Positions 21,490 to 32,637 of a stretch of DNA of 64,000 bases are shown here, piece after piece. Where the stretch lies: positions 5,332,001 through 5,396,000 of the forward strand of contig OY294046.1 in NCBI GenBank assembly GCA_958510825.1. The letters are read 5' to 3'. The first letter of the stretch is position 1; each line of letters opens with the position of its first letter. A program made the position numbers and the translations under genes. This DNA is from Brachypterus glaber (Eukaryota > Arthropoda > Insecta > Coleoptera > Kateretidae). The notes below the pieces were generated by a model. The model did not search any database, was not told the origin of the DNA, and saw only the letters and a list, made by a program, of their open reading frames with translations.

Positions 21490-22009
21490 ACCTAACTTTG
21501 GTTAAGCCTTTTAACTTGTATAACATATGCACACCGTTTAAAGTAATAAGAATTTTTTCTTAAGGGGCTAATCACTGTACTGCTTACCCTAACATATTTC
21601 TGCTTGAGCGTAGAACTTGCTCAACAATTACGCGAAAGCAAAAATCACATTTTGCGCTCGTAATACAAACAATATTTTTCCTTAATACATTATTAACTAT
21701 TTTCGTACGATCCATTCAACTTTTTCTGTTTTGCACTTATTGTTAAGGTAAACAAACCCGAGACTAACTACAATTATTATTTCCGCTTGCTGCCAGGGCA
21801 ACTGTACCTATATATTTGAAAGAAGATTTTTCGTTTCTTTATTTTGCTTTCCCATTTTGAAAATTTTAAAAATTTCGGAGACTTGTATTCGTGCAAAAAT
21901 TTTTATTTTTTTTTTGTGTATTTTTGCGTTTTATGTCGATATAAATCAATACGAGCAAAAAAAAAATATCGGTTGGTCGGTCGGTAGATCGGTCTGTCCA
22001 GGAAATCTT
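21490..22009. other. No gene recognised
   Basis: AT-rich DNA, then a T/A-run and a GGTTGGTCGGTCGGTAGATC tract (21970-21990) that leads into the minisatellite-bearing repeat. Confidence 0.4.
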
Positions 22010-22662
22010 GTGGGCACGATTACTTAAGAACGCTTTAAGCTAGAGACTTGAAATTTGGCATACAGGTATGCTACCAAAAGTTCTCGATCGGGATTGTTTT
22101 TGGTAAACATTGGGTTGCGGCAAGGGGGCAAATGGGGAAAAATACATTTCTTTTAGAAAAATTTGAAAATTTGTATATATGGGTTTTTAAGGTTGCTGAA
22201 ATTGAATCTGATAAAAAAAACTTTTCTAATTCCACCCCCGAGTGGGGTGAGGGGGTAAATATTCTTCAAAATTGGTTTGGACTTTTTGGGGTCGACGAAT
22301 ATGAATCTGATAATACTTTTTTCTAATTTCACCCCCTGAGGGGTGGGGGTAGTTTTCGTGAAAACTGGTGTATTGGGGTTTTTGAGGTTGCTGAAAGTGA
22401 ATCTGATAATAATTTTTCTAAATCCACCCCCTGAGGAGTGGGGGGTAGTTTTCGTGAAAATTGTTATATTGGGGTTTTTGAGGCTGTTGAAAGTGAATCT
22501 GATAATAAAAAAATTCTAACTTTACCTCTAAAGGGGCAGAGGATAATTTTCGTGAAAATTGGTATATTAAGGTTTTTATGGTTGCTGAAAGTGAATCTGA
22601 TAATAAAAAATCCATTTTACGGGCGGAGGTGAAAAATGGGAAAGCTCTTTTACTGGGCAGTG
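22010..22662 (+). mobile_element. Minisatellite-bearing element, ~97-bp units (CACTGCCCAG end at right)
   Basis: Five units spaced about 97 bp apart carry GGTTGCTGAAA(G/T)TGAATCTGAT, then CACCCCCTGAGGGGTGGGGG-type G/C blocks and TTTCGTGAAAATTGGTATAT. The right end, reverse complement CACTGCCCAGTAAAAGAGC, is followed by TA. Reverse-oriented relatives lie at 17084 and 36000, and a same-orientation one at 53880. Open frames across it are chance readings of the repeat. Confidence 0.7.
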
Positions 22663-22689
22663 TATTTTGTATTGAGTACGAGCGCAAAA

Positions 22690-23205
22690 TGTCATTTTCG
22701 CTTTAGCGATAATCATACAGTAATATCTAATATAAAAATTACTATTTTATACCTTGAGTTACCTTTTCACGTGCCTACTCGCATTTTTAATTTACTCCCA
22801 TATTAAAAAACTCCCACTGTGCACGGTGGCGCAATCAATTTGCCAGAGAGACGCGTTGTGTTGCCATGGTTACTATGAAAAGCATGGCATGCTTGTTTTC
22901 AGGATACTTTCAGATCAGGTAAGAGTACGTATACTATTACAAGGGGGCAATTCCGGTGTAACCGATGTAAAATTTTTATCACTACCCCTGCCACAATAAA
23001 GTAGGCACCGAGTTATCAATGTAGGACTCATTTACCCGCTCTCATTAGGAGACGTCTATAAAGTATGTCGCGCTTTTTTAGCCATTTATAACCCCCTCTT
23101 CCTTGTCACAAAATGACATACTGTCACAGACCCCATTAACAAAAAAAAAACACGAAATTTTAATCACTTTTTTCTCGAAACCCCTCTCCCCCATGTAGCG
23201 CAATA
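22690..23205. other. Unassigned, slightly GC-richer DNA
   Basis: Includes GTGCACGGTGGCGCAATCAA, and a frame at 22754-22999 with no recognised domain. No splice or element structure identified. Confidence 0.35.
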
Positions 23206-23212
23206 AAATAAT

Positions 23213-23535
23213 TTTATCCAATACATACAGATAATAAGACAATTACCAGCTTTATTTTAAATAATAACTCCCGCGTGGCTTTTACTTTATTGAGGGAATA
23301 ATATTTATTTTACCCACTCAACTGTCACTTGTCAAATTATTTTCTTGTAAATGTCATTAAAATTTTTAATAAAAATATGAATTCCTAAGCTATTTATTGG
23401 ATAAAACCTTGTATGGCACTCATGGGTAAACCGATATTGCCCTCTCAAAAATTAACCTGCTTGGCTAACGCCTCGCAGGTTAATTTTCTCATGGGCAATA
23501 TCTTACTTTACCCACTAGTACCATAAATAACTATT
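23213..23535 (+). repeat. Interspersed repeat with 3' hairpin, copy 1
   Basis: Nearly identical to 41741-42076. The left part is bounded by TTATCCAATA and TATTGGATAA. The right part is a stem-loop: GATATTGCCCTCTC and ATTAACCTGC pair with GCAGGTTAAT and GGGCAATATC around GCTAACGCCT. It is noncoding. The 3' hairpin recalls a Helitron-type end, but no CTRR terminus was found. Confidence 0.7.
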
Positions 23536-24064
23536 AAGCCTTACAAGCATCTTCACTATAAACGCTGAGAGATAGCCCCAGATAGTGCCTTCTTTATCTG
23601 AGTTTATGTGACTTTTTATACATACAGTGATGTAAAAATATAAATCAGCTGGAATTGCCCAAAATTTAAATCATCAGGAAAAAATACTCCACATTATTAA
23701 TTTTCAAATATTCAGGTTTATTTTGCCATCTCTTTTTTTTATCATGCTTGCTGGCTTCAATTTAATCAGCATTTCTGTAAAATTGCATAATATTACAGGT
23801 CGAACTAGGGTTTCACAGGTGTTGAGAAATTGAAGTTCTCGTCTAAATTGTCATAAGACATAAAAGTCTTAATTTAAGACATTAGTTTGACGCGTGGAAA
23901 CAACAACAACAACAACTTAGTAGGCCGGACAAGTTTTATTATTGACAATATTTTTTTAATTTTTATAACCTGCGCACTTAAGGTTAGTTTATGCAAAAAT
24001 TAACTAATTTAACGAGAAATATAAGTAATTATAGGTCTATACTGCGATTGCTTGGTGTTAATTA

Positions 24065-24153
24065 AGGAAGTAACTGGACAACTCCATCAGAATTGACGTG
24101 AAAACGTTGCTAGGCGACAAATGGAGTTACTGCTTTCTAGCGTAATAGGGCAG
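24065..24153. mobile_element. MITE, AAGCAGTAACTCC family (partial)
   Basis: GGAAGTAACTGGACAACTCC and GCGACAAATGGAGTTACTGC with CTTTCTAGCGTAATAGGGCA match the palindrome in the array at 9986 and the element at 61158. Confidence 0.65.
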
Positions 24154-24366
24154 AGTAGATCTAAAATTATATTATTATACTTATATTTCTCGTTGGCTTC
24201 GTTAAATTTTGAATAAACCAACCTTTACTTAAAACTTTTAAGTGCTAAGCAAGAGCTTAGTCTAGTAAGTCTAGTCTAAGTCTAGTATTTTTTAATTATA
24301 AAACGGTTAAGATTCAACTAGTCGATCAGATTTTTGAAATTACATATTTAGACATTAGTTGTCTTA

Positions 24367-24940
24367 GGGAACATTCAAGTATTACGTAACGCAAATTGTG
24401 GACTCCCCCCGTACGCTATTTTCTTATAGCATTTACAGTAATCGGAATAAACTCAGTTATGACTCATCAACGTTGAAAATAAACACAGAAACATAGGCTT
24501 ACGGAATAATTTTGCCGAATTATGAGGGACATTTTTATGAAGGTCACTAAATCGAAACATTTGACGACTAATTTGTTACACAAAACAATATTGACTATAC
24601 ATATTAACTATAAATATGTATATATATATCGGTGTTTTTCGAAGAAAAACCCGATATTCGATTTTTATCTTTTAAGAATACGAAAGTTTTTAATTTTTAT
24701 TTATCGATAACTTTTTTTCCCACCTAACTCGTGTAAATGGAATCATTAAAAAAAGTTAAGATAAAAAGAAATAAAAATGTAAATATTTAAAACCTCGCGT
24801 CAAGGCTAGAATCGACGCGGCGCCTATGCGAGCACTGGAAATTCGCCGATGACTGACTATTAACATGGGCGTAACACTCCAAAATTACCCCCCAGACCCC
24901 CCCCCTACCTAGGATCGTTAGGTAATACTTGAACGTTCTC
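24367..24940. mobile_element. 574-bp element, GGGAACATTCAAG ends
   Basis: The termini GGGAACATTCAAGTATTACG and TAATACTTGAACGTTCTC are inverted copies, flanked on both sides by TTA (24364-24366 and 24941-24943). A 3-bp TTA duplication is typical of PIF/Harbinger elements. The interior encodes nothing recognised. It is the longest family member here. Confidence 0.7.
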
Positions 24941-25083
24941 TTAATTGGATACTACGTAAAGAAATCTTTAAAAAGCCCTGAAAATTTTATCAAAAAAAGC
25001 TTAAAATGACCCGTGCAAATTGCATTGCACTTAAGTGGCAAGTGCACTTGTCTAGAAATGTTTGTATGTATGTATGTTTGTTT

Positions 25084-25330
25084 TTAACCTCGTACTATTC
25101 TACTTAATTAAGCATACCCTAAGTCCAGGACTTGTGTGGGCTAGTAGTAGAGGGAACCACCGGCTTTAATTGACTTTCGAACCAATTTATCTAGGGAGTA
25201 CGCCTTAGCCAAATTTCAATTATTAATTAACTGAAAAAGGCAATCGGCGCCAGTGAGGTTTGAACTCACTATCATTGGCTCAGTGTCAATGCTATATCGA
25301 TGCCTTAGACTGCTGAGCCAATTCTCCCAT
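25084..25330 (-). mobile_element. tRNA-derived SINE, head type A
   Basis: On the minus strand: A-box-like TTGGCTCAGCAG, B-box-like GAGTTCAAACC, then the shared body (TTCAGTTAATTAATAATTGA, TTGGTTCGAAAGTCAATTAA, CCTGGACTTAGGG) and a tail with AAACAAACATACATACATAC. The head matches 1709-1925 but not 31711 or 50945. Confidence 0.85.
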
Positions 25331-26914
25331 AAAATGTACGGCTGGCTTTAGAGTACACAACCCCCACACTAGGTAACTTTTGCGAGTCTATAGGTAGATT
25401 TAATAGAAATGGTTTCATTGAAATCACACGAATCAGTGACTGTTCATTAATTCTATTGAATCCAGTTAACACACTGAAATTGAAAAGTAAAACCAGACAA
25501 TGCGTTCTAACAAATATTTACTTTATCACAACAACAAAACACAACTACAATGATGTGTCTAAGTTTCATTCGAAACGACAGCGATATGGCTCCGCCAGAC
25601 GCCACGTGGCTTCCTGTGTGTTCATGTCGCCATAAACGCAGATAGGAATTTACATTTCCGAGCAAAACCACGCTATACACCGAGAAAAATGTGCACGGTG
25701 TTTGCAGTCTTTTGTAGGAAAATAAAGGGGGTGATTCTGCATCACAAAACATGAAAAACCAACATAGGCACATGGGTCCGGAAACGAAGCCTAAAAGAGT
25801 TATGATCGTTTAAAATTGTACTAAAAAATAAGGTTTTTAATGATTATTGCAGGTATACATTGTATACCAGTACTGGTATACATGCAATACGTATTAATAA
25901 CTGCAATTGGTTTATTTTAATTTATTTTTTTGAAAACTTTGGATAATAAAAAGTCCAAACCTATGGTCCAAATTTTAAGTCTTTAGCTCGAAGCGTTTTT
26001 GAGTTATCGTGGTCACAATTTTCTCGGACAGACTGACTGACAGTAACAACTTTAAGGTATATAATTCCATGTTTAAGATTATTCTAAAACATGATAACGT
26101 TATATTCAATACATTATTAAAATTGTAGATTCATATTGTTACATCGGCACTTAGTGCTACTAAGAGTGAGGATGTATTAAAATCTTCGCCGAAAAGTCAA
26201 AATCTTTGACCACGTTTTTTTCACATTTCTCGACGTTTTAGACCATTCCGAGTCGAAATCAGTAATAAAAATTTTTGCGTCAGTCTGTCTGCCTGTCTGT
26301 GTGGGTGTGAATTCTCTAACTCCATTTCTACTTGAGATATCGACTTGCAGTTTTTTGCATATTGTTTCTTATCGTATTCCGAAGAGCTGATTAGATTTTG
26401 GGGGTAAACGATTGGGGGTAAGGGGGTAAAAATAGGGTAAAACTCCTATTTTTAGCGTTTTTTGTTTATAAATAAGGCAATTATTATTGTATTTTCTTAA
26501 TTTAGCACTTATATAAAAGGTAATTTTAAATTGGTCAGAAAATGTTATAAACAACGTTGTCCTAAAACGCATTGTTTTCGAGATATTGGCGTTTAAAGCA
26601 GTAAAAGGTTTTTTAGCATATCTCACATATTTATAACCCGATTTCAAAAAATTATATTTCAAATAAAAGCTCTTTTTAAGCCCTATAAAAAATGTTATAT
26701 ACAGTTTTTTGCTAGAATATAATGTTTTAAAGATACAGAATTTAAAATCAAACAAAACACCTAGTTTGAAATTTGAAAACTAGATGGCTCTAGTGTACAA
26801 TAATGCCGATGTTTTGACAGGGTGCTTGCAACGTTTCATCTAGTTAATAATAAAACGTAAAGAAAATATTTTTTTGATTTTTTTTGACTAACGCAAGACT
26901 TTCCTCGGGTGAAA
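25331..26914. other. Repeat modules and unassigned DNA
   Basis: 25730-25870 is a diverged end of the 17307 family (GGGGGTGATTCTGCATCAC, GGGTCCGGAAACGAAGCC). 25985-26050 and 26255-26345 carry the GAGTTATCGTGG and CTGTCTGCCTGTCTGTG module. ACGCAAGACTTTCCTCGGG at 26891 recurs near 55411. A small frame near 25550 is GC-richer than its surroundings but has no recognised domain. Confidence 0.4.
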
Positions 26915-26916
26915 TA

Positions 26917-27628
26917 CAGTGCGGTCCAAAAGTCACCCCCCTTTTAACTTTTGAACGAGTTGAGATATCGACTTCAAATTTAGAAATCCTAAATAAGACA
27001 ACTTAAACTATCTTTTAGCATATATTTGATATTTTCAGATCTTAAAATGTGGGCAGGGGGGCATGGGGGGACATTTTTTTAAATGGAAAGGGGGGTCGTG
27101 TGATACATCATTTTAAAGCTTATAAAATTCTCTATTTAAACTAATATTTTTAAAAATGTTTTTTAAGGTTTTGATTTTTCAATTTTTTGTGCTAAAACAT
27201 TTGATTTTTTAAGTTTTTTTTATACATTTTTATTTATGTCAACTAAAATTAGTTTAAAAGTATAATTAACATTTTTTTATGATGAAATTAGGCATTTTTA
27301 AAAAATTATTTGTTTTTTTTAGAGGAATTTTGACATTAATACCCATTTTCAACCCCATTTAAACCAATTTTTTTTTTTTTTATTTAAAAATATGGAGTTA
27401 AATGGAGAATTTTATAAGCTTTAAAATGATGTATTACACGACCCCACTTTCCATTTAAAAAAATGTGCCCCCATGCCCCCCTGCCCACATTTTAAGAGCT
27501 GAAAGTATTAAATATATGCTAAAAGATAGTTTAGGTTATCTTATATAAAAGTTCCAAATTTGAATTCGATATCTCAACTGGTTCAAAAGTTAATAGGGGG
27601 GGGGGGGGGTGACTTTTGGACCGCTCTG
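26917..27628. mobile_element. TA-flanked element with long TIRs (CAGTGCGGTCC ends)
   Basis: The ends CAGTGCGGTCCAAAAGTCAC and (inverse) CAGAGCGGTCCAAAAGTCAC each follow TA. The inverted similarity continues for roughly 200 bp, including TTGAGATATCGACTTCAAAT, GCATATATTTGATA and CATGGGGGGACA. This is the pattern of a non-autonomous Tc1/mariner-like element. Diverged relatives are at 30210 and 33585, with a fragment at about 43435. The interior lacks a transposase. Confidence 0.8.
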
Positions 27629-27639
27629 TATGTAAAAGC

Positions 27640-28035
27640 CGTTTCGTGAAAACTGTCTACCTGTTGATTTGTCCGGAAAATTTGTGACCGCGATAATTTA
27701 ATAACGATTTGGGCTTTTGGACATACATGAAGATATGACGTTCCTTATCCAAAGTTCTTAGCTGAGATTGTTTTTGGTAAAAATCATGCCGGACTAGGGC
27801 ATCAAAAGGGGTAAAAACTGTTTTTTTTTTTTCGTTTTTCGAAAAAAAAAAACATTTAAAAAATCCGATTAACGAAAAAACAAACGAAAAAAGTCCAAAC
27901 CTGCATTTCTCTCTGTCAGTTCGTCTGTCTTTCAATCTGTCTAAAACAATAACAGTGACCAGGATAACTCGAGAACGCTTTGAGCTAAAGACATTAATTC
28001 CCTATCCAAAATTTTCAAAAAATTTATTAAAATAA
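27640..28035. repeat. Dispersed module (ATAACTCGAGAACGC)
   Basis: GTGACCAGGATAACTCGAGA and TTTGAGCTAAAGACATTAAT, preceded by CTCTGTCAGTTCGTCTGTCT, form the module also seen at 22015 and 55265. The frame on the opposite strand is a by-product. Confidence 0.45.
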
Positions 28036-28039
28036 TATT

Positions 28040-28640
28040 TATTACCAAGGGACTAAACTGGCTGTTTTAGTCCCGCTGCATTAGTGTTTACTGAGCAAGC
28101 GTAGCGAGTGAGGGAAACAGAAATGCAAGGGACTAAAACAGCCAAGTTTAGTCCTGATGTATATACACTATTTTTTGCAGGACCAAACATAATTTAGTAG
28201 ATATAATTAAAATTAAAAACCACGCGTCTAAAATCGGTTGTTTTATTTTCGTAATTTAATCAAGATGCCTGTAAATTGCGAAAAGTCAGTTTCATGGCTA
28301 TCGCTATTTCAGTTGTTTTTTAATATGGTTGACACAAACGTCAAAAAAATGGACGAATGATAAATTTTAAGTTATGTATAAATTGTTATAACAATGTTAT
28401 TTTTAAAGGTTTTCTTTGTTAAAATCAAATAAATTGGTTTGAATCACTAATTTATTACAAAACACCACCAAACCTAATTTTTGAACCAACAAAGCACATA
28501 GTTAGTATAATATTTTAATATTATCAAGGTTGCCGTGATTTTTATTCCCTAGGGAGAAAAACGGCAAGTTTAGTCCCGAAAATGAAAGCGTAAAATTAGG
28601 TTTTAGTCTTGGTCGTGCAAAAAATAATTTTTGAAGTTAA
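28040..28640. repeat. Hairpin-containing repeat, AAGGGACTAAA arms
   Basis: AAGGGACTAAACTGGCTGTT and AACAGCCAAGTTTAGTCC form the stem of a hairpin with loop text GAGCAAGCGTAGCGAGTGAG. A further GTTTAGTCCCGAAAATG and GGTTTTAGTCTTGGT at 28567-28615 suggest the right end of the same element. Noncoding. Confidence 0.5.
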
Positions 28641-28886
28641 ATTAACTTTTTATGAAATTACATATTTTTAAATGTAATATTTTTTCCCTACCAACCACAT
28701 CAAAAAGTTGGTTAATTGAAGAAAGATTTGAATAATTTTCCAAAAAAACAAATGGTGACTAAAAAAGCTTTTCAGCAAAAGCTGAGCTGATGAGCATTTT
28801 TTAGTCATCTCTTGATTTCTAAGATAAAAACCTGGAAATTGTTAATCAAACGAAAAACTGGAAAAATTGTACAATAAAGTGCATTC

Positions 28887-29135
28887 CAACGAACTAATAA
28901 CTCTTCTTTCTAGAATACGCATACCGTTAAAATATCGCCAACATCTCGGATTGTTTGTAAACAAATAGTAGGTATATTCAGGCCTGAACAATAACAGTTA
29001 CCAGTAACTGATATTGTTGTCTCTGTTAAAACAAAGATGTGCGAGTAAGACAGACGAATGTTTATGTTGCCGACGTTTTTGTCAGTTTTAACGAATGAAA
29101 TGCCTATTCTAGGGAGAAGAGTTATTAGTTCGTTG
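28887..29135 (+). mobile_element. MITE, CAACGAACTAATAACTC ends, copy 1
   Basis: The ends CAACGAACTAATAACTCTTC and GAAGAGTTATTAGTTCGTTG are perfect over 20 bp and continue imperfectly to about 36 bp (TCTAGAATACGCAT / ATGCCTATTCTAG). An internal palindrome centres on CAGTTACCAGTAACTG. Copies at 38836 and 48361 (inverse). No clear target duplication is visible here. Confidence 0.8.
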
Positions 29136-29387
29136 TTTGCAGCAGCTACGGTCCTGATATCTGTAAAATTAATTTTATAGAAACGTTATACAGATTCTTT
29201 TCATGAGAAAATTATTAATATCGTTAGTAGCTAAAAATAACTTATTACAAAAGAATCCTACCTTTTATTAAAAATGCCAAAATTCTTTTTGTATAGTAAA
29301 CCGAACATAATAAAACTAAGATATAAGATGCTATAATTTTATATGAGCATTAGAGTGGAAAGAAAAATAAAAAAATGATATTGGGAA

Positions 29388-29795
29388 TGGAGATTTCTCC
29401 CGTTAGATTAGACAGGGACAAAAGTTCTACCCAAAAAGGATAGAAGACATACATACACTCCCACTTCCACACAACCAAACAAATTCTGTATTTGTTCTTT
29501 GTTGAACAAATACAATATTTACTTGGTCGGCCGAAAAGTGTAACTATATTATTTTTATTAAAGAAATTACTGGCGCCATCTAAATTTTAGTAGAATTATC
29601 TTATTCTACAGATTCACATTAGCTATGTTCGTTCGTGCCGCTCAGTGCTACACTTTCCGGCCAACCAAATAAATACTGTATTTGTTGTATGAAAAACAAA
29701 TACAGTATTTATTTGGTTGGCTGGAAAGTGTAGCACAAATGAAATAGAGATAGGGTAGACGTCTTTTGTTTCATAATTCTAGTTGTAGAGAGCCC
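29388..29795 (-). mobile_element. MITE with two internal hairpins, copy 3
   Basis: Same orientation and text as the copy at 20781. It keeps TATTATTTTTATTAAAG, where copy 2 has a shorter TATTAAAG. The right terminus is damaged (AGAGAGCCCT instead of AGAGAGCTCC). Confidence 0.8.
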
Positions 29796-30021
29796 TATAC
29801 AATTTATATACATGTATATGTAGTATGCTGTACTGATAAGTGAAAATACCTTACCCCTACGATGGTTTTTTTACCCCTCTTTTCTCTAATCTAAAATCGT
29901 GCTTATTGTTTGTTTTTAATTTATAAAATATAATTTATTTGTGGATTAATACGTTATAATTAAGAGGTATGTGTATTAAATATAAATTATATTCTCTCCC
30001 TAAATATCAATTCGTGATACT

Positions 30022-30171
30022 AGGTTAGGTACCGGTGTTTTTTTTTTCAAATTTTACTCGTATTAATCCCAATTTTTGGAAAATGCAACTCCTGCTAAAG
30101 CAGTCGTTGCATTTTCGTCATTGGGATTAATATTCGTAAAATTTATGTAAAAAACCACCGTTACCTAACTT
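30022..30171. mobile_element. Small TIR/hairpin element, GTTAGGTACCGGTG ends
   Basis: AGGTTAGGTACCGGTGTTTT and AAAAAACCACCGTTACCTAA are inverted, as are ATTAATCCCAA and TTGGGATTAAT further in. The apex holds ATGCAACTCCTGCTAAAGCA and GTCGTTGCATTT. Noncoding. Confidence 0.6.
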
Positions 30172-30209
30172 ATGATATTACCCCTGATAATGTTAATGAT
30201 AAATCTGTA

Positions 30210-30768
30210 CCGTGTGTGTCAAAAGTCCGCCCCCCTTTGACTTTTGAATGGATCAAACTTAAAATTTGGAACAAGTAGATAACATAACCCAAATAATTTG
30301 TTGGTATATATTTGATATGGTAGGAGGCACAATGAAGGCAGTGTCTCTCTAGGGGATTTGTTAAACGGAAAGTGGGGGCGTGTGTTACATTATTTTAAAA
30401 CTAATACAATTGTGTTTGATGATACATTTTTATTTTTTTCAACATTTTTGGAGGTGGTTCAAAATGTGAATTTTCGTCAAAATTTCTTTGAAACAAACAA
30501 TTTTTTGTTAAATAATTAATTTTATGATAAATGAACGTAAATTATACTTTTAAACCAATTTTAAATGAAATAAATAAAAATGTGGAAAAATTTTAAATTA
30601 AATGATCAAAAATAAAATTTAATAGGCTTTAAAATAAAAAATCACATGACCCCCTGACCACATTAAAAGCTAAAAATATTAAATGTATTCCAAAGGATAG
30701 TTTAAGTTGCTATTTACGTGTTTTAAATTTGAAGTCTATATCTTAACTGGTTCAAAAGTTTTTGTCTG
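30210..30768. mobile_element. Diverged relative of the CAGTGCGGTCC element
   Basis: CAAAAGTCCGCCCCCCTTTG, TTGGTATATATTTGATA and GTGTGTTACATTATTTTAAA match 26917-27628 with substitutions, and the right end keeps TTAACTGGTTCAAAAGTTT. The termini are eroded. Confidence 0.55.
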
Positions 30769-31400
30769 TTCTTCCAGAAGATTTTTCATACTTCACAAAG
30801 TACTGCGGCTTGGTATGCACGTGAGAAACCCGGTTTTGGGGATAATAAAACCCTAAGACCCCAAAAAAAGGGGCCTGTGAGACAAAAAAATGAATAAAAA
30901 ATCATTTAAAAAATTGGCGAAGGCGCCACCATTGCAAACCGTATGGACTTAAATATAAGCTTTTCTGTTGAAAAACAGGCTTAACATCTAGTATTGTAAT
31001 AAGGTTAAAAAAATCCGTGAAGATATATAATGCTACGAATTTCATTATATACTATTCACAGTAAATGGTATATTGAGTTTTCCCAATTATTTTCAAAAAA
31101 AAAATAAATAAATAAATAAAAAAATACATTTTTTTTTAAGTTTAACCCCCATTACTTTTCTGTTTTTGAAGGGATTACTTTGAAAAACAATAGGGATCTT
31201 CTCCTCATAGAACTTGATTTTTCCTGAAAATTTGGAGTCGATCGGTGCATTCGTTCTTGAGTTATCGTGTTTCCAAGAAACGTGACATCAGACGGCAGAC
31301 GGAAATTTTCAAAATTTCTTATTTTTTCATGAAACACATTCGTATCCATGAATTTTTTGTCTACGACGTTTTTTGGTGATTTTGGGAAATTCGAAACTAC
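30769..31400. repeat. Dispersed modules
   Basis: 30900-30970 carries ATTGGCGAAGGCGCC, related to 6848. 31140-31345 is a copy of the GATCGG / ATCGTGT / CAGACGG module seen at 10870. The 116-codon frame at 31152-31502 on the minus strand runs through the module and has no recognised domain. Confidence 0.45.
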
Positions 31401-31710
31401 CGTATAATACTGTTCTAGCGCAGGCGCTGTGAATAGTATAATAATACTAAGAACTTGCGTAATTAGTGCGTAATATACTATTTCTATGACCTTTGGGTCC
31501 ATGAAACATTAAGAAACTTCCGATTTTTGTTAGAGACAAAAGTCAAAAACTTGAGACTAAGAAAGGTCATCTACCTCACAAACTTTAAACTCGATTGTTG
31601 AAGAAAGATTAGGGATTGTATAGATTTTTTTCGGGACGGTAACGACTTGTTTACTGACGTTAAAAACTTGTTAGGAACGGCAAAAATTAAATAAGGATGG
31701 CAGTTTTCAT

Positions 31711-31966
31711 GGGAGGATTAGTGTAGTGGACTACCGCGTCGTACTTGACGAGTTTACTACCCAAATAGCGTGAGTTCGATTCTCACCGGCGCCGATTTGC
31801 CTTTTTCAGTTAATTATTGAAATTTGGCAAAGGCGTAAGTGAAGCGGACACTCCCTATAAATTGGTTCGAAAGTCAATTAAAGCCGGTGGTTCCCTCTAC
31901 TACTAGCCCACACAAGTCCTGGACTTAGGGGATGCTTAATTAAGTAGAATAGTACGAGGTTAAACA
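31711..31966 (+). mobile_element. tRNA-derived SINE, head type B
   Basis: The head GGGAGGATTAGTGTAGTGGA with ACCGCGTCGTACTTGACGAG and B-box-like GAGTTCGATTC differs completely from heads at 1709 and 25084. From GGCGCCGATTTGCC onward the body is the same (TTGGTTCGAAAGTCAATTAA, CCTGGACTTAGGGGATGCTT). It also has GTAAGTGAAGCGGACACTCC, where type A reads GTACTCC. The copy at 50945 has the same head. Confidence 0.85.
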
Positions 31967-32637
31967 AAAAATGTATAAAATGTAAAAGCTGCCTGTCCTA
32001 TTAAGCTGGAAATAACGCCCTTAATAAACTAAAAATTGTGCTTTTTAGACCCAGTCTTATGGGTCTAAATAAAATTTTATTTGCTACCTGTTAGAAGAAA
32101 CATTATAGAATCAATAACATTCATGTTTTTTTATTTCTTATAAATAAATAAATAAACTCATTCAATATTTATTTTTAATGGTGGAAAAGTTTTTGTTTTA
32201 TTAGCTCGTGTATTTGGATTCCCAAGGGCATTAAATTACAAACAATTTCTTTTATACATTTATTAAAGTCCTCGCAGCTTCACAGCAGAGGAGTATTATA
32301 CGTTTACTTGGGACCCAGAATCAAAAAATGCAAAAAAGCAAAATCATATATGATTTTTTTTATATAAAACTGAAGTTTTACATACGCGTAACCCAAAAAA
32401 ACAACCACCACATTTGTTGATAGCTCACAAAGCACCGTGTCTATCATGACAACAGCAGTTCAGCCATTTTGATATTTTAATCTGAGGCGCCATCTAGCGG
32501 AAATTAATGATTTATAATGCAGACCAGTAATAATTAGGTTACTGGTCTCTATTTTTCATTACAGGTCAGGTTCAGGCGTGAAAAAAGTGGGACAAGAAAT
32601 CACGTACTTCCTAAGCTTTATTAATGCATGTAATATA
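31967..32637. other. Unassigned
   Basis: No element ends or domains recognised. GGCGCCATCTAGCGG near 32488 and a short inverted pair (CAGTAATAATTAGGTTACTG) near 32525 are the only distinct strings. Confidence 0.35.

Noticed and set aside
23213..23535. Helitron with 3' hairpin
   Set aside because: A terminal hairpin is present, but I could not find a 5' TC or a 3' CTRR end between A and T, and both copies are too short to test.
26369..26755. 128-residue minus-strand frame
   Set aside because: Low-complexity AT-rich DNA rich in Phe, Lys, Tyr and Ile codons; no motif, and adjacent to repeat modules.
28887..29135. Target duplication for the CAACGAAC MITE
   Set aside because: Flanks of all three copies were compared at 2-10 bp and no consistent duplication was seen, so no superfamily was assigned.
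31152..31502. 116-residue frame on the minus strand
   Set aside because: It runs through a dispersed repeat module that recurs at 9.6 and 10.9 kb; no domain, no start context.
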